Part shown: positions 10,467 to 20,639 of the stretch, in pieces
How positions within the stretch are numbered: the stretch's first letter is position 1
Layout of the letters: every line of letters begins with the position of its first letter
Source: Cymbomonas tetramitiformis
Taxonomy: Eukaryota > Chlorophyta > Pyramimonadophyceae > Pyramimonadales > Pyramimonadaceae
Length of the DNA: 64,000 nt
Reading direction: 5' to 3'
Assembly (NCBI GenBank): GCA_001247695.2
Contig: LGRX02028936.1
Coordinates: 36,398-100,397 of the forward strand
Notes under the pieces: generated by a model
Seen by the model: only the letters and a program-made list of their open reading frames with translations
Databases searched by the model: none
Told to the model about the DNA's origin: nothing
Position numbers and translations under genes: made by a program

Positions 10467-12097
10467 CACACTTCTCGCCGACCGGTCAACGCATGCACCT
10501 CTTCGAAAAAATTACAGCCGCCATATTTGTTTTATTATCGCGATAATTTTATGATAATGAGTGGCAACTTTTTCCTTCGTATGGTTTTATTACTATATTT
10601 TTCAGGTGTATTTTGATACGCGTTTTGAGACGAGCAGAGTTCAGTATGGTTCAAAAATCTGGTCGTAAAAATCAGCCGACTGAACCGCTTTTTGCGAGCC
10701 TTGAGATTCAGCTGAGACAGGTGTTGGGAGGTGTTACATCGGCCTTACACATGTTGAAAATTTCAAAAGGGAAGTATGCCACACTTTCGAGTGAGTTTGC
10801 GCGCGCTCAGCTAGTGGAATCCCCCTTTCGACGCTCACTGACTCGCAAGTTTTGACGAAAAATCTGCTCGAGGCCATCAAGCTAGTGGAAACGAAAGCGC
10901 AAGCGACAGTTGCCACAGCAGAAAGGGCCCTCATCTCAAATAAGAAAAGTGGAGAATCTGAGCGCGCTCAGGAGGCTGTGGGAACCACATCTTGTAAGGG
11001 TCCCAGCGCAAAAACACTCCGACGCAAGCAGCTTCGTTCATCACGCAGGGAAAAGGAACGCGCTGAAAAAAGTGACACAGAGCCAACAGTCGCTACCCCA
11101 ATGTGCGTGAAAACGCCTTCGCAGAATCTGAGCTCAGACATGCTGGTAGAAACTTGCGCATCGCCAGTTGTTAAGTCAGAAGAAGCTGAACTAGTGACAC
11201 CAGCTGCCACTTCTTCCATCGTGGCCTTAGGGCCTAAGTCCACTGGAAAGAAAAGAGCTAAGGGTAGCACTGGGGAAAAAGGCAATCGAAAGAACCCCAA
11301 GGCAAAGAGGTTGTTCACATGGAAGAAGGAAGAATCTAGAAAGCGCTCAGAATCAGTGCCTGCCGCTGACAAGCACGTTCCCACATCTCTGCAGCGCTCG
11401 ACTTCACTTAGCCCTGAGGGGTGAACCATGTTCACAGTTTACGGCCGATAAATAACTTGGGGCAGAGGAGACTCTTTTATCAGACACTTTATTTGCTGCA
11501 GGAGGGGCATCACGATACGCCCACTTGTGGAATCGCACGTCTCGTTCCTCTTGCAATCTTTATTCAGTGCCAACATTTAATCAAGCCGCTTTTCCCACGA
11601 AGGTTTTTTCAGCGGCTTAATCTGTGTTGTATTTGCGGTGAGAGGATCCAGAGGACCCGTGGGCCCGCGGGATACGGCTTACCGAAATCCTATGAACCAT
11701 CAGGTGGACTGCATAGGATCCCACACAACACCCTAGACACCGCCTGGAAGATTGATGGCTGTGTTTACCGCGCTCGTTGCTGTTTAAAGTAATCCTGTAC
11801 AATGCCCAGACAGATACATAGACTGCTTAACCGGGTGGGGCAACTCCCTCCTGTAACTGAAGTCGGGGTTGAGACTGTACCACTTGCATCTGAAGTATAG
11901 GAATACTGTTTAGTCCCTGCCGAAGGACTTCAGTAATGGGACGGCCGACCGAAATGTAGACCGGGTTCCCTGCTCTATTCGTAGGTGCAAAACAGATCAT
12001 ACTTTCCTAATAGCGGTGGGGTGTGGAAAGGGAAAGGCTCCCTTTATAATCCAACCCACACCAGTAAAAATGGTGTCTTTATTTTATTTTTTTATTT
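10467..12097 (+). mobile_element. Retroposon-like insertion in the T1 reverse transcriptase
   Basis: The 1,631-bp insertion is flanked by exact 8-bp duplications GGTGCGAA (10459-10466, 12098-12105). The host frame on either side reads KTAIRT and CVRTEYGSYEW, so the duplicated target is in the RT codons. There are no terminal inverted repeats or LTRs. The right end is a run of T and A (TTTATTTTATTTTTTTATTT). One broken reading frame on the plus strand precedes about 670 bp of non-coding sequence. This resembles a truncated or non-autonomous non-LTR retroposon with an unusual tail; the family is not identified. Confidence 0.65.
10646..11424 (+). pseudogene. Basic ORF of the 1.6-kb insertion
   Basis: The frame begins MVQKSGRKNQPTEPLFASLE and shifts by one base near 10850, where LTRKF ends and TKNLLEAIKLVETKAQ continues. 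Together the parts make about 260 residues: an N-terminal helical segment, a possible coiled coil, then a lysine/arginine- and serine-rich tail ending LSPEG with a TGA stop. No catalytic motif is visible. It could be an ORF1-type nucleic-acid-binding protein, but I do not recognise the family. Confidence 0.45.
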
Positions 12098-12105
12098 GGT
12101 GCGAA

Positions 12106-13208
12106 TAGCTGTTTTGTGAATGTCATCTAGATGTATAGGGATCTGATGGAAAAACTGATTTGAAGTCAAATCTGCTAAACCATCGTGCACCTTTTAGCTG
12201 TTCAAGAAGGGTGTCGTGAGGTGGCAATGGATACGTGTCCTTAATTGTGATGTTATTAAGGGCTCGATAATCACAACACATCCTCCACTTCCCACCTGGC
12301 TTAGGAGCGAAAATGATAGGACATCCATATGGAGATGATGACGGACGAAGGATACCCAATTCGACATATTTGACGATCTGTCGTTTGAGCTCTTCCATCA
12401 TGGGCACTGGTATGGTACGAACTGGCTGCGATGGCGGCTTGTGCCCGGGTTCAATGTTGATTCGATGATAACCACCTTCAAACCGTTCTAGCCTATGACC
12501 AACTGGAAGATCCTCCTGGAATATATCTGAAAAGTCTTCCCTCATTAGATCACGTGCTGTTGTGACCTCTGGGTCTTCCATAGTGGTGTCCGAGTCTGCT
12601 GCTGCGAAGACCAGTTCACCATCGACCTCTGAGAGAAAGAAGAGATAAGCTACGGCTTCTTCAGCCGAACCACTGGATCGAATACGACGTAGGTGCTTTC
12701 TCATGGTGGTGGCACTGACCAATTCCATTTCAGGAAGGCCATCTGAGCCTGGAGTCTGTTCAACTCTGGATAGTACTGTGCGAACACTGGAGCCTGATGA
12801 GTGCTCTCTAGTGATCGTCAGATTTTTGGACTGGAAGTCAATGTGTGGATTTCTCCTCTCCAACCAATCTTGACCCAGGATGACAGTGAAGGGTTTCATG
12901 TCAATGATGTAGAAATCCTCTGTGTCCTTATACTTACCCAACGTGAATGTAGTATTGGGAAGATAGGATGTGCAAGGTAGTTGGCTTCCTCCAGCCAATC
13001 CCACTGAGAATGATGAGGAATCGGTGGGTGCTATAGCAAGCTGAGCAGCGAACTGTCTATCGATGAAAGACGATGTAGCTCCTGGATCTACCAATATGTG
13101 AGTACTCTGTCCATATACTTTCCCTTTGTACAACAACAACTTCTTCTGTGATTTCAGCTGTGTTGTCTGAGACTGCATATGTGCGATGTGCTCTGAGGGA
13201 GTATCCAT
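12106..13208 (-). pseudogene. T1 aspartic protease and start of reverse transcriptase
   Basis: The aspartic protease active site is LVDPGATSSFID (DPGA at residues 41-44), with VILGQDWLERRNPHID downstream. The RT begins at about residue 255 (EPGHKPPSQPVRTIPVPMME) with ILRPSSSPYGCPIIFAPKPG, WRMCCDYRALNNITIKDTYPL and ARWFSRFDFKS. A one-base frameshift then follows: another frame continues FHQIPIHLDDIHKTAIRT up to the insertion at 12098. The next domain resumes at 10458. No separate start is assigned, because Ty3/gypsy Pol is made as a polyprotein. Confidence 0.9.
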
Positions 13209-14652
13209 CTGCTGAAACTGTAATGTCAGACTGGAAAGGACTTCTTCTGAGATACTCTCAACCCGGCCACTTGCTTCAGTGGCATCTTCAGGCTGATTTA
13301 CCTTGGGGGTGCTCTCAACACTGGTACCTGTGCAGTACCCTGAGAGTTTCCCTGAGGAGCTGGAGCTTAAGCTGGAGCTGGAGCTGCAACTGCCGCATTG
13401 ATGTTGTGCTGACTCTTTAGCTCCTTAACCAGGGTGTTGATTGTATTGATGAGTTTGCCGGACTCATTCTTAGTACCCTGATTCTGTTGCTGTTGTCTCC
13501 TGAAAGGATTCTGAGCTGGAGGCTTGCCTTGTATGGCTTTTCCATCTGGCGTCTTGGTGGAGAAACAATCCTTTGTGGCGTGATTGGTACGACCACAACG
13601 TTGGCAAGGCTGAGGAGGATTTTGTGCTTTTCCTTTCCCTTTACCTTTGCCTTTTCCACCTTTCCCTTTGCTCCGATTCTGATTGACATTTGGGTTCTGA
13701 TCCTATTGGATCTGTCATATGGCTTTCTGCCACGTCCCTTGTCCTTCTCCTTTTTGACTGGGCCTCCTGATGACTGCTCCTTCTGCCCCCTATAGTGTAG
13801 GGTCTCTGACTGCTTTGAATGAACAACGTAATTCAAGTCGAGCAATATCTGTGTGGTTTGTGACCACGACAGATTATTCCTTTCATTCTCCGTTAGGAAT
13901 CTTAGGTGGAACTGTTTTCGGAGATCAGGATCCATGCTGTTGACAAATTTGTCCTTTATCAACACATCGTCCAGATCAACTGTTGCTAGTGCAGCCAGTG
14001 ACGTGAACGTGCGTAAATAATCTGAGAAAGTCTGGCTCCCTTGAGTCAGTGCCATTAGGTGTTTCTTAGCCACCGATCTCTTATGGGGGTTGCCAAACTG
14101 ACTGAGGAAAATCCTTGTGACCTTCTCATATGTGGCATCTGGTTGTTTTGCCACGGCCTGGAAATAATGTCGGTCATTGTTTTGGATAAGCGTCAGGAAT
14201 ACTGTGATCAGGTCCTTGTCTGGAACTCCTGGATAAGTGAATTGGAAATATCTATCCACGGCTTCCAACCAAATCTCTGCGTCCTGTCCTGCTTTGAATT
14301 CCCTAGGTGGTGTCATTTTCACCTTTGGAACCAAAGTGGGTGGAGCTGGTGCTGGAACAGGATCATCATCAGGATCTGTGAAAACTATTGGAGCATTATC
14401 TGCTGTATACTCATCTTCTGGTTCCTGTGGTTCATTCTCAGGATCCCTATATCTGCTCATGTCGGGCCTCATGCGACTGATATTGTCGAAGTACCCTATC
14501 TGGTCGAATCTGGTCTGGGTATTTTCATAACCAGCGAGCCACTTGGGGATCTTGAACCGACTGTATGCATCGTAGGAACCTAAGATGTCAAAGAACCATG
14601 TTGACGGATCTGCATTGATGGCTGGGATATCTGATTCTTCTGCTTCTGCCAT
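13209..14652 (-). pseudogene. T1 Gag with frameshifted zinc knuckle
   Basis: The Gag starts MAEAEESDIPAINADPS and contains a retrotransposon-gag capsid region (REFKAGQDAEIWLEAVDRYF, FLSQFGNPHKRSVAKKHLMAL, SDYLRTFTSLAALA). After GRKPYDRSN, near 13700, the frame shifts. In the alternative frame a lysine/glycine-rich stretch is followed by a canonical CCHC knuckle, CQRCGRTNHATKDC, near 13580-13600. In the frame as written the knuckle is lost and translation stops at 13417. Gag packages the RNA; this copy would make a truncated protein. Confidence 0.88.
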
Positions 14653-17600
14653 CTAAAAAAAACAAAACACAACACCAAAGATGCCTTCAACTAACGGAGT
14701 GTGTGTGTTGGTATATATATATATAGTATATATATCTATGTTATATACATATAGTATATCTGTATGTTATATACATGTAGTATCTCTGTACATTATAATG
14801 AGGTAATTATGTATATATATCCACCTTCGATCTTCCCCCCTCAAGGAAGTGTGAATATAAGGCAGTTGTCAGTTGCCTTTATACCTCATGATATAGCATG
14901 CAGTCCTTATAGGAAGCAGCTGTTACAGTTTTAGGGTTGCAGCCCTACAATCTTTGGGTTGTAGCCCTGCGGTTTTTGGGTTGTCGCCCTACAGTTCTTG
15001 GGTTGTTGCCCGAAATATTGTCATGTCCGTGCTGATTTCGGCATGACAAATATGCCAAACACGAAGTGTTTCCTATTATATAGGTGGCATTTAGGGTATG
15101 TAACGTTACAGTGACCCTTATCCCCCACAGTGATGTTAGGGTGTTACTTGCCATCAGTAACCCTAAAATATGTTAAATTAAAGCAGTATAAACATTTTGC
15201 AAAGATATTTAAGCAAAACTGCATTTAATTTTTCACTGTGTGTCACGTGATTTTTTAGAGGTACATTACACCCCTGACACACACACGTTATTTTTAGGGT
15301 GTTACAGGGTGTTACAGGTGCTGTAATATTTTGGGCATATTTATCAATAGCTGAATAATCAGATCAGCGAAAAAAATCAACCCGAATTTTTCATTTTGAA
15401 ATCATTCGTGTGAACTTTTTACGCATTTCGTTACAGCCAATATGTACACCCCTATATATTACACACCTAATATCTAGGGTGTTACACGAGATATGACCAT
15501 GGTCATTATGTTTTTCTGATACCTTAATAGGTATAAAATCATAATTTAAAATAAAATGGGGTCGGGATTTCAGTTTTGAAATTTATCGCCAACGATTTTT
15601 ACCCATTTTTCACCTTTTTTGGCCATTTGATTATATCTCATTTGATTATATCTTGGTGTGTGTGGAAGTTGCAAGTTACAGAACTACTGCAACTTACTTC
15701 ACTTTTGCACATGATAATTTTCATCGCATAATAGTGAATATCTCTGATGATCAACATATGTGGTTGATCATAAATATGGGTTTTACTGATTTGAAACCCA
15801 TTGAAGTTGATTCACTTCTTGATGATTTAATAGGTGTATCAACTGTAAGCGGATTAACCACTTAAGTGATAACTTGTCAGAACCTATGATATATTTGGGC
15901 ATATGGCTGTGCACTAAGAGCATATCAAAGTGATATCTCTAGATTCCAAATATATCAGGACACAACTTGATAATAATCTAAGCAGTTCAACACAACACAA
16001 TGTGTGTGTGTGTGTGTCCACAACAACCTCTGTCAGTTCAATATGTAAGTACTGATCTGAGTATGTACATGCTTATTGTGCTGATCATTACTGAATCAAT
16101 TGTCACAATGCAGTATGGTTGTTGTTCTTGCTCCAGCGATAATGAAAAGGTATGGACGGTGTTCAGCAGTTACCAGCTGCATCGTGAACACTGTATACTG
16201 CCTTCGGGTCTGGAGATATTCTCCATCCAGCCCTTCAGCATGTAGTTTTATCCTGTTTACCTTAGCTATCGCCATCACCGACATCCAACACGCACATGTG
16301 TTTGTTGGATGGTATCTATATTATCATACACGTAGTTGATATTATAGTTGATCATTTCACTTACTGAGTCAGTGAATGTCATTATACATAGTAATGTCAG
16401 TGGTGTGTGCATTGTGCAGGTACTTGCTGATTTAGTACATGTAAGTGTGTGTGGAATTGTTTACTATACACACTCGTATGCAGGTAATTTCTGGTATTAC
16501 AATATACCAAGATGATTTATCATGTAGGATGATCTGTATACCAAGTACTGGATAAATCTAACATGATATATATATCAGCTTAGTGGTTATTGTAATCGTG
16601 CATACTCTCATTTACAATAATGAGGTGCTTGGTTTATTTTACATGTAGCTCCGGTGAGCATTCCATTCAGTGATCCACCATAGAACGAACATGCTCATCC
16701 CAAATCCTTCGTCAGAGCATGTCGAGCTAATTATGGTGTTAAGATCACCTTCAGGCACCTTACACTTACATGGGTTCCAATATAGCTTACATGCACTGCA
16801 GTATGCTTTGTGCAATGTATGATGTATTGTGATGTGATGCTATATGTCCCAGTTGTTATCATGATCGAACTGGTTAATACATTACAGTTGTTATCGTGGT
16901 CAAGCTGTATGAATAATGCATGCACAATTCACAGTGATGCAGTCACTCGGTATATAATGTATATGTGGTGTAATGCACATGTGCTGCATGCACTCAGTAT
17001 ATACTCAATAATGGTGTATACTGCAAGTAATGTGTGTATGTGTGTGGTGCTGCAGTCATTTTAATCTCCGCACACTCGAATTTTTCACACACTACGATGT
17101 TGCTGCAGAGTATTCAATGATCTGTCATGTTGAGCGTGTATATGTGTATAAGCTACTCACACAACATGTATGCAGTTCACACTCATGGTTGCAGGTTGAT
17201 ATACGAATCTGACAGTGAATAGATTATAATGACTCAGCAAACATCAGAGTATTATATGGCATGCTGCAATATACTGCCATCATGCGTCCGTTCATGATTA
17301 TCCCAGTAAGTATACACATATTTTGTAAAGGATATCGTGACGCGCGCAGATGATGCATCCGTGATTATTGCAACTATCGATAATGACGGTGTGTTGATGA
17401 CATTTTGCATATTGACATCGTCATCATAAAACTGCAAAATAATTGTCGTGCACTGTAAGCGATTTATTGCGATCATGAAAATCGCGATGGTGCGCGTTGC
17501 TGATAAAGAGCACATCTTGTCGCAGTATGCATAGCACATGATACGAGTGCTAATTTTCGCGCGGATCATGATTCCGCTGATGATTTTTGTGTCCGCGTCT

Positions 17601-17922
17601 CATACTGCGAATTTCTTACAGCTGCGAATCGTATCTGCGCGTACATGTGATCGCTGTGCATATGTATGCCGCATGCACACCTTTTCGCGCAGTATAGATG
17701 ATGATCAGCTGCTGTGTACGATCTGCGAATGCGAATGTGACGATATATCCTCGCGCACTATATTCGCTTATGCAGCGGTCAGTATATGCAGAGTATCAGT
17801 GTTTATGCGATTGCGACGCCATATATTATTCGCGCTCCGCAACCTGCATACACAAAATTTTCGATATCTATGCTGCACTCACACTAGAGTTCTCGTTCTC
17901 GCCTTAACGATCGAATACCAAC
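14653..17922 (-). other. T1 5' leader, 3.3 kb, AT-rich
   Basis: This is a very long non-coding stretch between the 5' LTR and the gag start. It contains TATATA runs (14710-14830), repeated TAGGGTGTTAC motifs (15131, 15298-15320, 15478), a TG-rich microsatellite (16000-16017) and many GTGTATATG-type segments. On the coding strand the LTR is followed by TTGGTATTCGATCG; its TGGTAT matches only the first six bases expected of an initiator-tRNA-Met primer site. A further unrecognised insertion may be hidden here. Confidence 0.5.
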
Positions 17923-18523
17923 TGTTAAGGACGCACAAGCGAGCCTTAAGATATAATATAATATGATAAGATAAGATAGCACAGGTGTTATTGAACAGTA
18001 ACACTCGGGCAGCGTATGAGCGGGTGATGAGTGCAGACTTCGTCCGAAGATACTGTTGTAGCACAACGCTACCTCATCTATACCGAATGCCTCCCATCTC
18101 ATAGATGGCACCGCTATTGGGTTGTGAACCCGAGGCATTGGTTGAACGACTAGTATCGGCTGAACGAATAATGCGTTCGCCATATGATACTCGCATGCTT
18201 GTTCAGAACATGCTAGAAGCGAAGATGATTTCTTCTCCGAACCGTTCGGTACTTCAAGATAGCATCTTGCTTCGCCATTCTCGAGTCCGACATACGGCCT
18301 CTCGATGACATGTGTCATTCAAGTCTTACCTTGAATAAATGACAGATGATGTGACTTATCATCTCGATGACATGTACAGTCATAGTCGACCGTACTGACG
18401 ACTGTCTATCATTATAATATATGACACGACTCGACATGACATGGTATGACATATCTGACAGGTATGACACGTATGATATGTATGATATGTATGACACATG
18501 TGTCATCGGTCATAACCCTGACA
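17923..18523 (-). repeat. T1 5' LTR
   Basis: This is a 601-bp partner of the LTR at 4235-4826, starting TGTTAAGG and ending CCCTGACA, followed directly by the duplicated target ACGTC (18524-18528). It differs from the 3' LTR by scattered substitutions and by copy number of TAAGA and TATGATATG units. Confidence 0.92.
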
Positions 18524-18528
18524 ACGTC

Positions 18529-19264
18529 ATAGAGGAGCCCATTAACCTTCTCGATAACCAGAGAGGTGGGGTCGTCGAGGTCAAAGGGGGCCAAGTCCAG
18601 CCCAGCGGACTGAAACTCGGTCCGAAGCTGCACCACCAACTCGGAGAGGCGGTCGGCGTCGTCAGTACCACGGTAATGATGTTTCTTGGAACCAAGGATA
18701 TCCTCGCGGATACCCTTGGCCCAAGCCCGATGCAAGCGCCCCTTTGTACACCGCGTCAACCGTTGCATGTTGGTCGACTGAGTGCTTCCGCAACGCGACA
18801 GCAGTGTCGGTGTTGCTGGAAGCAGCAGGGGGCACCACAGGTGGGGTGCTAGCGGTCGGAGTGTCCCGAACCGCATCCAAAAGCCGTATCGAGGCGTCCA
18901 AGTCGGAGTCCCTCAACAGGCGTTTGCGAGCTCGTGTAGATGCTGCCATACTCCTGAAAGCCAGAGAAAAGATGATGCGCGGCTGCACGATTGGGTGTTG
19001 TGGCGGAAATGAAGGAAAGGCGTAACGGCAGGACGTGCGGAGAGGCGAAACGAGCGTGGGGCACTTGCAGATGTCGTCGTGGTCAAAGGTGTCCGGAGCA
19101 CCAACCCAAAGTACGTAAACCAGCGGGATCAGGGTAGGTAAAATAACGTAGATGAACTTTGCCAAAACCGAGCAATAGCAACGCGCGGTGCCCATGACTC
19201 GCAGCCGCAAAAGACGCCTACCGTAAAGCCATGCTCCAAATCCTAGTCGCACCCAAACACGCAA
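18529..19264 (-). pseudogene. S1 gag, 5' fragment
   Basis: The start MRVWVRLGFGAWLYG and a long N-terminal region are identical or nearly so to S2. An extra C in the run at about 18737-18740 (GCGCCCC versus GCGCCC in S2) shifts the frame. Another frame then carries RLHRAWAKGIREDILGS onward until T1 interrupts it. It contains the hydrophobic FIYVILPTLIPLVYVLWVG segment. Confidence 0.8.
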
Positions 19265-19348
19265 GTGCGCACCACCTCTTCAAGCGGCTGCTTAGCCAAT
19301 CATGGCCAAGATAGCAAGTGGAATAAAAGCGTGGATGGGGCCACGACC

Positions 19349-19604
19349 TACCGGAATATCCTAGTACACCAGATATCAGATAGTCCCGTACTCGGTGTGG
19401 ATAAACTGTCACAGATAAATAAACCCTAAGCTAGATATACCCGGAACGGTCTCGGACGGTCTCGGAGTCTAGCCTACGTGTGACACAGCGAGTGTCAGAG
19501 CACGAACCTACAAATCAGTCAGCAGTCCAGTGTTGGTCCTAGGAGTCTGTCATAGGGGCCTGCACCGGGACTCCCGGTCAGCGCTGCCTATACAGATTTC
19601 AGCA
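19349..19604 (-). repeat. S1 5' LTR
   Basis: This is a 256-bp LTR, nearly identical to the S2 LTRs (TACCGG... to ...TTTCAGCA on the plus strand). The matching 3' LTR of S1 is absent from the window. Confidence 0.9.
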
Positions 19605-20064
19605 TATGTGTTATATGGTTAGATATGATATATTATGTCGGCGGCGTACATGTAGTATACGCTAGTTACAAATAGAGGATGGTGGAGCAAGGTTTGGATG
19701 TCCAATATGATTACCAAGGCGACATAGCTAGTTACTATAATGATACGTTACTTTCTAGTGCAAACTTTTCCCTAGCGTTCGCGTGTTGGTTGCGCTTGGT
19801 GGCGGTGTATGGATGATGAGATATCCCTATCGTTCAGGTATTCATTAGTTATCGGTTGGGCGGTTGTTATGTATGTACGGCGATATGATTTGGGATGTGA
19901 GATATTAAATGTGTTATATAGCTAGATATGATATATGGTGGCGGCGTACATGTAATGTAAGCTAGTTGCAAATATTGAATGGTGGAGCAAGGTTTGGCTA
20001 TCCAATATGATTATCAGGGACACAAATAGTTACTACGATTACTTATTTTCTAGTACGAACGTTT
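19605..20064. repeat. Tandem repeat of about 300 bp, interrupted by S2
   Basis: The segment at about 19605-19905 recurs, diverged, from about 19906 (shared features: GATATGATATAT, GGCGGCGTACATGTA, GGTGGAGCAAGGTTTGG, TCTAGTRCRAAC). The second copy is cut at 20064 by S2 and resumes after 23579 (TTTTCTTAGCTTTCGCACG versus TTTTCCCTAGCGTTCGCGTG). No coding potential. Confidence 0.65.
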
Positions 20065-20320
20065 TACCGGAATATCCTAGTACACCAGATATCAGATAGT
20101 CCCGTACTCAGTGTGGATAAACTGTCACAGATAAATAAACCCTAAGCTAGATATACCCGGAACGGTCTCGGACGGTCTCGGAGTCTAGCCTACGTGTGAC
20201 ACAGCGAGTGTCAGAGCACGAACCTACAAATCAGTCAGCAGTCCAGTGTTGGTCCTAGGAGTCTGTCATAGGGGCCTGCACCGGGACTCCCGGTCAGGGC
20301 TGCCTATACAGACTTCAGCA
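20065..20320 (-). repeat. S2 3' LTR
   Basis: The 256-bp LTR is followed inward (20321-20345) by the hairpin CACCACCCC...GTGGGTGGTG also found in S3. No classical polypurine tract is visible. Confidence 0.9.
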
Positions 20321-20639
20321 CACCACCCCAGCACTGTGGGTGGTGACTGACTAGGAGAGTCAGAAAATGTAAAGATGTAAGTGTTAGGGCAGGAGCTAGG
20401 GCGACAAGGCCTAACTGCTAATCCAACTGTGCAATTCTGATACACAAATTAGAACCCTCTAGGTAGCACGTGAGCAGAAACATACGGGCAAGCAAGGTCC
20501 CGCTAAACTGTGTGCTAGCAAGTCAGATTGAAGAATATAAAGGAGTCAAAGGAAAACATAAACCAGATTGAAGAAGTTGTTGAGGTCACAGGAGCTCCGC
20601 ACACCACCATGTTGGTGTGCCTCCAGAGTGATCAAGAGG

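Larger units (their letters stand above)
4235..18523 (-). mobile_element. T1: Ty3/gypsy chromovirus-like LTR retrotransposon, nested and defective
   Basis: The element lies between exact 5-bp duplications, ACGTC at 4230-4234 and 18524-18528. Its two LTRs (4235-4826 and 17923-18523) differ at only a few bases plus small indels of TGACA-type repeats, so insertion was recent. Coding runs leftward: gag, protease, reverse transcriptase, RNase H, integrase, chromodomain, which is Ty3/gypsy order. Two younger insertions interrupt it (S3 at 6643-8520 and a retroposon-like element at 10467-12097). Frameshifts near 13700, 12150 and 6140 show the copy is not functional as a single unit. Confidence 0.92.
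2728..19604 (-). mobile_element. S1: gag-only LTR element, truncated and split by two insertions
   Basis: Fragments 2728-3195, 4222-4234 and 18524-19604 align end to end with the intact element S2 at 20065-23574, in the same orientation. Between them lie a hAT-like MITE (3196-4221, duplicated GGGCCAAG) and the Ty3/gypsy element T1 (4235-18523, duplicated ACGTC). In S2 the uninterrupted site reads GGGCCAAGACGTC, which proves the reconstruction. Only the right (5') LTR, 19349-19604, is present; the left end is lost at about 2728. S1 is the oldest layer of this nest. Confidence 0.85.
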
